Positions 6,296 to 8,450 of a stretch of 8,450 nucleotides of DNA are shown piece after piece; the first letter of the stretch is position 1; the number at the start of each line of letters is the position of its first letter. This stretch comes from UBA6136 sp964344495 (GTDB lineage Bacteria > Pseudomonadota > Gammaproteobacteria > Methylococcales > Methylococcaceae). The position numbers were made by a program, and so were the translations under genes. The stretch is from NCBI GenBank assembly GCA_964344495.1, contig CAYFNI010000096.1, positions 1 to 8,450 of the forward strand. Reading direction: 5' to 3'. A model generated the notes under the pieces. That model searched no databases, had not been told where the DNA came from, and worked only from the letters and a program-made list of their open reading frames with translations.

Positions 6296-7018
6296 TTAGC
6301 GGTTCGGGCGTTTGCAGACGTTAAATTTGACCTGCTCGGTGCCCTCAAACTCGCTCAGACAGTTTGCGAACAGGCGTGAGCCGCCGGCGGGTGCCCCGAT
6401 GTAGAGAACATGCCCGTTCTTGCTGGAGGTATTGCCCGAGCCGCAGATACTGTCGTATTCGGCCCGGGTGGTCGGACACGGATAGGGGCCGTAGACCTGA
6501 TAGCTCTTGCTGCTGGTTGCAATCGGGCAGGAGCAGACGATTTCATTCTGTCCCACCTCACCCAGACCTGGAAACGTCGTGCCACTGGTGTTCTTGAAGC
6601 AGAGACCGCCATCGCATTGCGCATAGGAACCCGATTTGTTGCAGGTATAGAGGGCCAGGTTGCCGCTCGGACTGGTGGCCCCCTGCGGCGGGCTGTAGGT
6701 GCTCACGACAAAGGTCCCGCTTTGCAGGCCGATCTGGTTGACCGATTCGATATTGCCGGTCGGATTTTTGGAGGGCACCGGGTAGCTTTGCGGCAGACTG
6801 ATGCTGTCGCCCTTCATTTTCTGGCATTTCGCATACGTGACACTGTCGAAATTCCATGACGGCGCGCCTGCACAGAGGGCGTAATCCTGGTCTTGCAGAA
6901 CCACATACGGCTTGCACAGCGGTGAAGTAGCCGACGCGCTGCCGACCAAAACCAGGCTGGTAAAACAGGCCGTCAAAAGCCGGATCATCAGGGATAGCGG
7001 GGGTATATTTGTATTCAT
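6296..7018 (-). CDS. Exported cysteine-rich protein of unknown function
   Basis: About 240 residues from ATG 7018. An export signal is visible: Arg at 13, a hydrophobic stretch LLTACFTSLVLVG, and a likely cleavage at SASA|TSP (after 30). The mature part has 12 cysteines (35, 49, 65, 126, 135, 140, 162, 164, 181, 192, 220, 235), an even number consistent with disulfides in an oxidising compartment. It is also rich in Ser, Gly, Thr and Pro, including a QNEIVCSCPI segment. I do not recognise a family. Other starts are ATG 7051 and ATG 6988; the last gives the most compact signal peptide, and none has a strong ribosome binding site. LTAC at 15-18 resembles a lipobox but falls inside the hydrophobic core with an arginine just before it, so a soluble periplasmic or secreted product is more likely. 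Function unknown. Confidence 0.75.
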   Translation of the reverse strand: MNTNIPPLSLMIRLLTACFTSLVLVGSASATSPLCKPYVVLQDQDYALCAGAPSWNFDSVTYAKCQKMKGDSISLPQSYPVPSKNPTGNIESVNQIGLQSGTFVVSTYSPPQGATSPSGNLALYTCNKSGSYAQCDGGLCFKNTSGTTFPGLGEVGQNEIVCSCPIATSSKSYQVYGPYPCPTTRAEYDSICGSGNTSSKNGHVLYIGAPAGGSRLFANCLSEFEGTEQVKFNVCKRPNR

Positions 7019-7364
7019 GGTGGGGTATCCGTGTGAAGATTGTTTCAGCATTATGGTTCAACTTCGCCCCCACACTCGAATCAGGCCAGTGAGGTTAATC
7101 CGGGGGGTCTTTCATTCCAGCATGACCCTCAGGTTATGGCAAACCCGAGCGCCCGGTTTGGGTTTTGTAGTCAGGGTCGATAAACCGATGTGATGGGCAC
7201 CTCGACAAACCCCTGACCATGATGGGCCTGTGAGGGTATTACCCACTGCGTCACCGGGTGTACCGCTGGGTAGATTAAATTCTGCTCCGTTTCCGAAACA
7301 TTTTGCCTTCCGGCTGTCTCAGTCCAGTTGGCTCGTTGATCGCATTTTCAAGCAAGAGGGTTCC
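7019..7364. promoter_or_regulatory. Divergent intergenic region with overlapping alternative stem-loops
   Basis: This 346-bp region separates two divergent genes for exported proteins and holds several competing pairings. GACCCT (7124-7129) can pair with AGGGTC (7173-7178), enclosing CAAACC/GGTTTG (7140-7145/7155-7160). GTCAGGG (7170-7176) can instead pair with CCCTGAC (7211-7217), helped by GTCGA/TCGAC (7176-7180/7202-7206). Downstream, GGGTA/TACCC (7234-7244) competes with TACCCA/TGGGTA (7240-7245/7267-7272). A compact dyad, GTTTCCGAAAC, lies at 7289-7299. No confident -35/-10 pair was found. The overlaps resemble switchable leader structures, but function is inferred from pairing alone. 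Confidence 0.45.
7140..7166 (+). terminator. Terminator-like hairpin with short T-tract in the nlpE-like leader region
   Basis: CAAACC (7140-7145) pairs with GGTTTG (7155-7160) around a 9-base loop, followed by GG and TTTT (7163-7166). This is the form of a weak intrinsic terminator on the + strand. No + strand gene ends nearby, so it would act on a leader or small transcript starting in this intergenic region. It is nested in a larger pairing (7124-7129 with 7173-7178). Confidence 0.35.
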
Positions 7365-7904
7365 ATGAACAGATCGAACATTCATTTCAAACGTGCACTT
7401 GCCCTGGCTCTTTTCAGTATCGTGCTGCCCCTGGCCGGGGAGGCATGGGCAGAAAGCGACATGGAAATTCAGGAAAAAGCCCTCAAGGCGCGTGAGTTGA
7501 ATCACATGAGTGAGTCAGATCATGCCGGCCATGGTCTGCCGGAGGCAGCGTCAGGCAAATTTCGAGGTGTCTTTTACGGCTACCTGCCATGCCACGAGGC
7601 GGACTGTAACGGCATCAAGATGACTCTGTCCCTGAATGCCAAGAACAACTACTTGCTGGTAATCCAGCCAGCCAAGGCACAGAACCGGGAGTCCTTTGAA
7701 AAAGGCAAGTATGAATGGGATGAAAGCCAGCAGATGGTGGTTCTGACACCCTATAAAGACGCTCCGCAACGGAGACTGGCCGTCAAGGATGCGGTCACGC
7801 TGTTGTATCTCAGCACGGATGGCGGACATCTCACTGGCGATCAGGATCGTTATCTGATGCGCAGGAGCGATTTGGCAAACAACCGGGAAATGCATATCCA
7901 TTGA
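7365..7904 (+). CDS. Periplasmic NlpE N-terminal-domain protein without lipobox
   Basis: The 179-residue product has a Sec signal peptide (Arg/Lys n-region, hydrophobic 11-25, likely cleavage AWA|ESD after 29) and an NlpE-N-like domain: GVFYGYLPC, a second cysteine, NGIKMTLSLN (residues 68-91), and a C-terminal HLTGDQDRYLMRR (155-167). NlpE proteins are outer-membrane lipoproteins linked to copper tolerance, envelope stress and surface sensing. Two things differ here. No lipobox cysteine follows the hydrophobic core, so the protein is probably soluble in the periplasm. The cysteine pair is C76-x4-C81, whereas the family usually shows CxxC. Histidines near the mature N-terminus (HMSESDHAGHG) and in the final MHIH could bind metal. 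ATG 7365 is chosen because it starts the signal peptide and has AGAGGG 4 bases upstream; an upstream in-frame GTG at 7230 adds an unlikely non-signal extension. Confidence 0.85.
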   Translation: MNRSNIHFKRALALALFSIVLPLAGEAWAESDMEIQEKALKARELNHMSESDHAGHGLPEAASGKFRGVFYGYLPCHEADCNGIKMTLSLNAKNNYLLVIQPAKAQNRESFEKGKYEWDESQQMVVLTPYKDAPQRRLAVKDAVTLLYLSTDGGHLTGDQDRYLMRRSDLANNREMHIH

Positions 7905-8110
7905 GGGCCGAACGGCCAGAGGCGCCCCGTATCGCCGACAGGCGCTTGTCCTCGGGAGATGTCCTCTGCCTGATATTGGCAGCGCAAGCATTTTGCCGCT
8001 GGATCCGTTTGCCCCCGAAGCAGTTGGCCTGCGGGTGGCGGCGGATCCCTGTGGGCAATGTCTCTGCCCGTCCGGAGTCATCATCCGATTCGCGAGTTTG
8101 GAGGGGACCT
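7905..8110. other. Intergenic region with dyads downstream of the nlpE-like gene
   Basis: No gene is recognised here. Short dyads follow the stop at 7904: GGCC/GGCC around GAAC (7906-7917) and GACAG/TTGTC (7937-7950, one wobble). Neither has a T-tract. A longer inverted repeat occupies 8001-8048. The open frame overlapping the nlpE-like stop (TTG 7901) has no ribosome binding site and a composition typical of non-coding translation, so it is not called as a gene here. Confidence 0.5.
8001..8048. repeat. Interrupted inverted repeat with BamHI-like ends
   Basis: GGATCCG (8001-8007) and CGGATCC (8042-8048) are perfect 7-bp complements. Inside them, GCC and CCCG near 8011-8017 can pair with CGGG and GGC near 8032-8039, with bulges, leaving a loop of about 14 bases. 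This could be a weak terminator for the nlpE-like gene or a leader structure for the candidate gene at 8111. Confidence 0.4.
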
Positions 8111-8416
8111 ATGGGTGAATCAGAGGTCGATTGCAGTACTGTAAGGCTACTGATGGACGACGCTGGCCGATCGGGGAAAATCAAGCCGCTGTGGGTACGT
8201 GATGCGGACCGGGGTCAATGGATCGCAGGCCAATCATGCCGGCTCAGGCGGGGACCCAGCCCGTGGCACCGGATGGCAGGGTGCTCCGTTTGGAAACCGG
8301 CATTGAACATCCAGCGGCCTTGGATGTATGCCGCTGCCGCCGTGGTGGAGTCCCCGGTCCCGGTTCCGTGGCCGGCTACGACGCGTGATCCCCGCCAGGT
8401 ATTCATGGAACAGTGA
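8111..8416 (+). CDS. Candidate small gene of unknown function, 101 residues
   Basis: ATG 8111 has an excellent ribosome binding site, GGAGGGG at 8100-8106, with 6 bases between GGAGG and the ATG. This is better than for most genes in the window and is the main reason to call it. The product starts MGESEVDCSTVRLLMDDAGR and looks natural for about 40 residues. After that it becomes rich in Arg, Pro and Trp, as shadow frames often are, which could mean a frameshift or a non-coding frame. No family, signal peptide or membrane segment is recognised. An alternative overlapping frame from ATG 8218 (56 codons, containing the segment APDGRVLRLETGIEHPAALD) also looks partly protein-like, so the region may be a decayed gene. 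Confidence is low. Confidence 0.35.
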   Translation: MGESEVDCSTVRLLMDDAGRSGKIKPLWVRDADRGQWIAGQSCRLRRGPSPWHRMAGCSVWKPALNIQRPWMYAAAAVVESPVPVPWPATTRDPRQVFMEQ

Positions 8417-8450
8417 TTGCTCTGCGACCTGTACAATCAAGCAAACTGAT

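Noticed and set aside
7230..7364. N-terminal extension of the NlpE-like protein from GTG 7230
   Set aside because: It would bury the signal peptide behind 45 unlikely residues, and it crosses the structured leader. ATG 7365 has its own ribosome binding site.
7901..8110. TTG start overlapping the nlpE-like stop, extending the small gene to 171 codons
   Set aside because: There is no ribosome binding site, the start codon is rare, and the composition is non-coding-like up to 8110. The ATG at 8111 is much better supported.
8432..8437. TACAAT as a -10 box at the window end
   Set aside because: No acceptable -35 lies 16-18 bp upstream, and there is no downstream sequence to judge it.
1..8450. 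CRISPR arrays, transposases, insertion-sequence ends and tRNA genes
   Set aside because: No regularly spaced repeats, transposase motifs, terminal inverted repeats with target duplication, or tRNA T-arm signatures were found on either strand by eye.

Overview
The window looks like a chromosomal stretch of a free-living proteobacterium. The codons are fairly GC-rich with G/C-biased third positions. The encoded families fit this: a CheB-CheR hybrid histidine kinase, an OafA/YrhL-type acyltransferase, a DUF486 membrane protein and an NlpE-N-like periplasmic protein. A gammaproteobacterium is my best guess, but no rRNA, tRNA or taxon-specific marker is present to settle it. The sequence is a scaffold, because ten Ns (520-529) join two contigs.

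Layout. Positions 1-435 hold no recognisable gene but contain several strong dyads. A gene starts at 436 and is cut by the gap after 28 codons; its product begins like a CheB methylesterase domain. Just after the gap is the last part of an unidentified gene (530-640), closed by a 12-bp-stem hairpin (643-674). The main gene follows (753-4463, +): a 1236-residue soluble fusion of CheB, CheR, a PAS-like region, a coiled coil, a second PAS region, HisKA, HATPase and a receiver domain. The first 54 bases that contig 1 shares with this gene are identical, so the locus carries at least two related CheB-CheR-type genes, and this repeat probably caused the gap.

A GC-rich hairpin lies between the convergent ends of the kinase gene and an acyltransferase gene (4531-5658, -; GTG start). 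Divergent from the acyltransferase is a small DUF486 four-helix membrane protein (5809-6180, +). A 13-bp-stem hairpin separates that from a convergent gene for an exported, cysteine-rich protein of unknown function (6296-7018, -). A 346-bp divergent intergenic region with overlapping, mutually exclusive inverted repeats leads to an NlpE-N-domain protein (7365-7904, +) that has a plain Sec signal instead of a lipobox. The last 546 bases hold dyads and one small, doubtful gene (8111-8416, +) with a strong ribosome binding site.

How the genes fit together. There is no evident multi-gene operon. The upstream part is a signalling locus, where the hybrid kinase combines methylesterase, methyltransferase and phosphorelay modules in one polypeptide. 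The remaining genes are single envelope-related units (surface O-acylation, a small inner-membrane protein and two exported proteins), alternating in orientation and separated by hairpins. The most unusual points are the duplicated CheB-CheR start, the orphan C-terminus at the gap, the structured leader upstream of the NlpE-like gene, and the atypical NlpE-like and cysteine-rich exported proteins.
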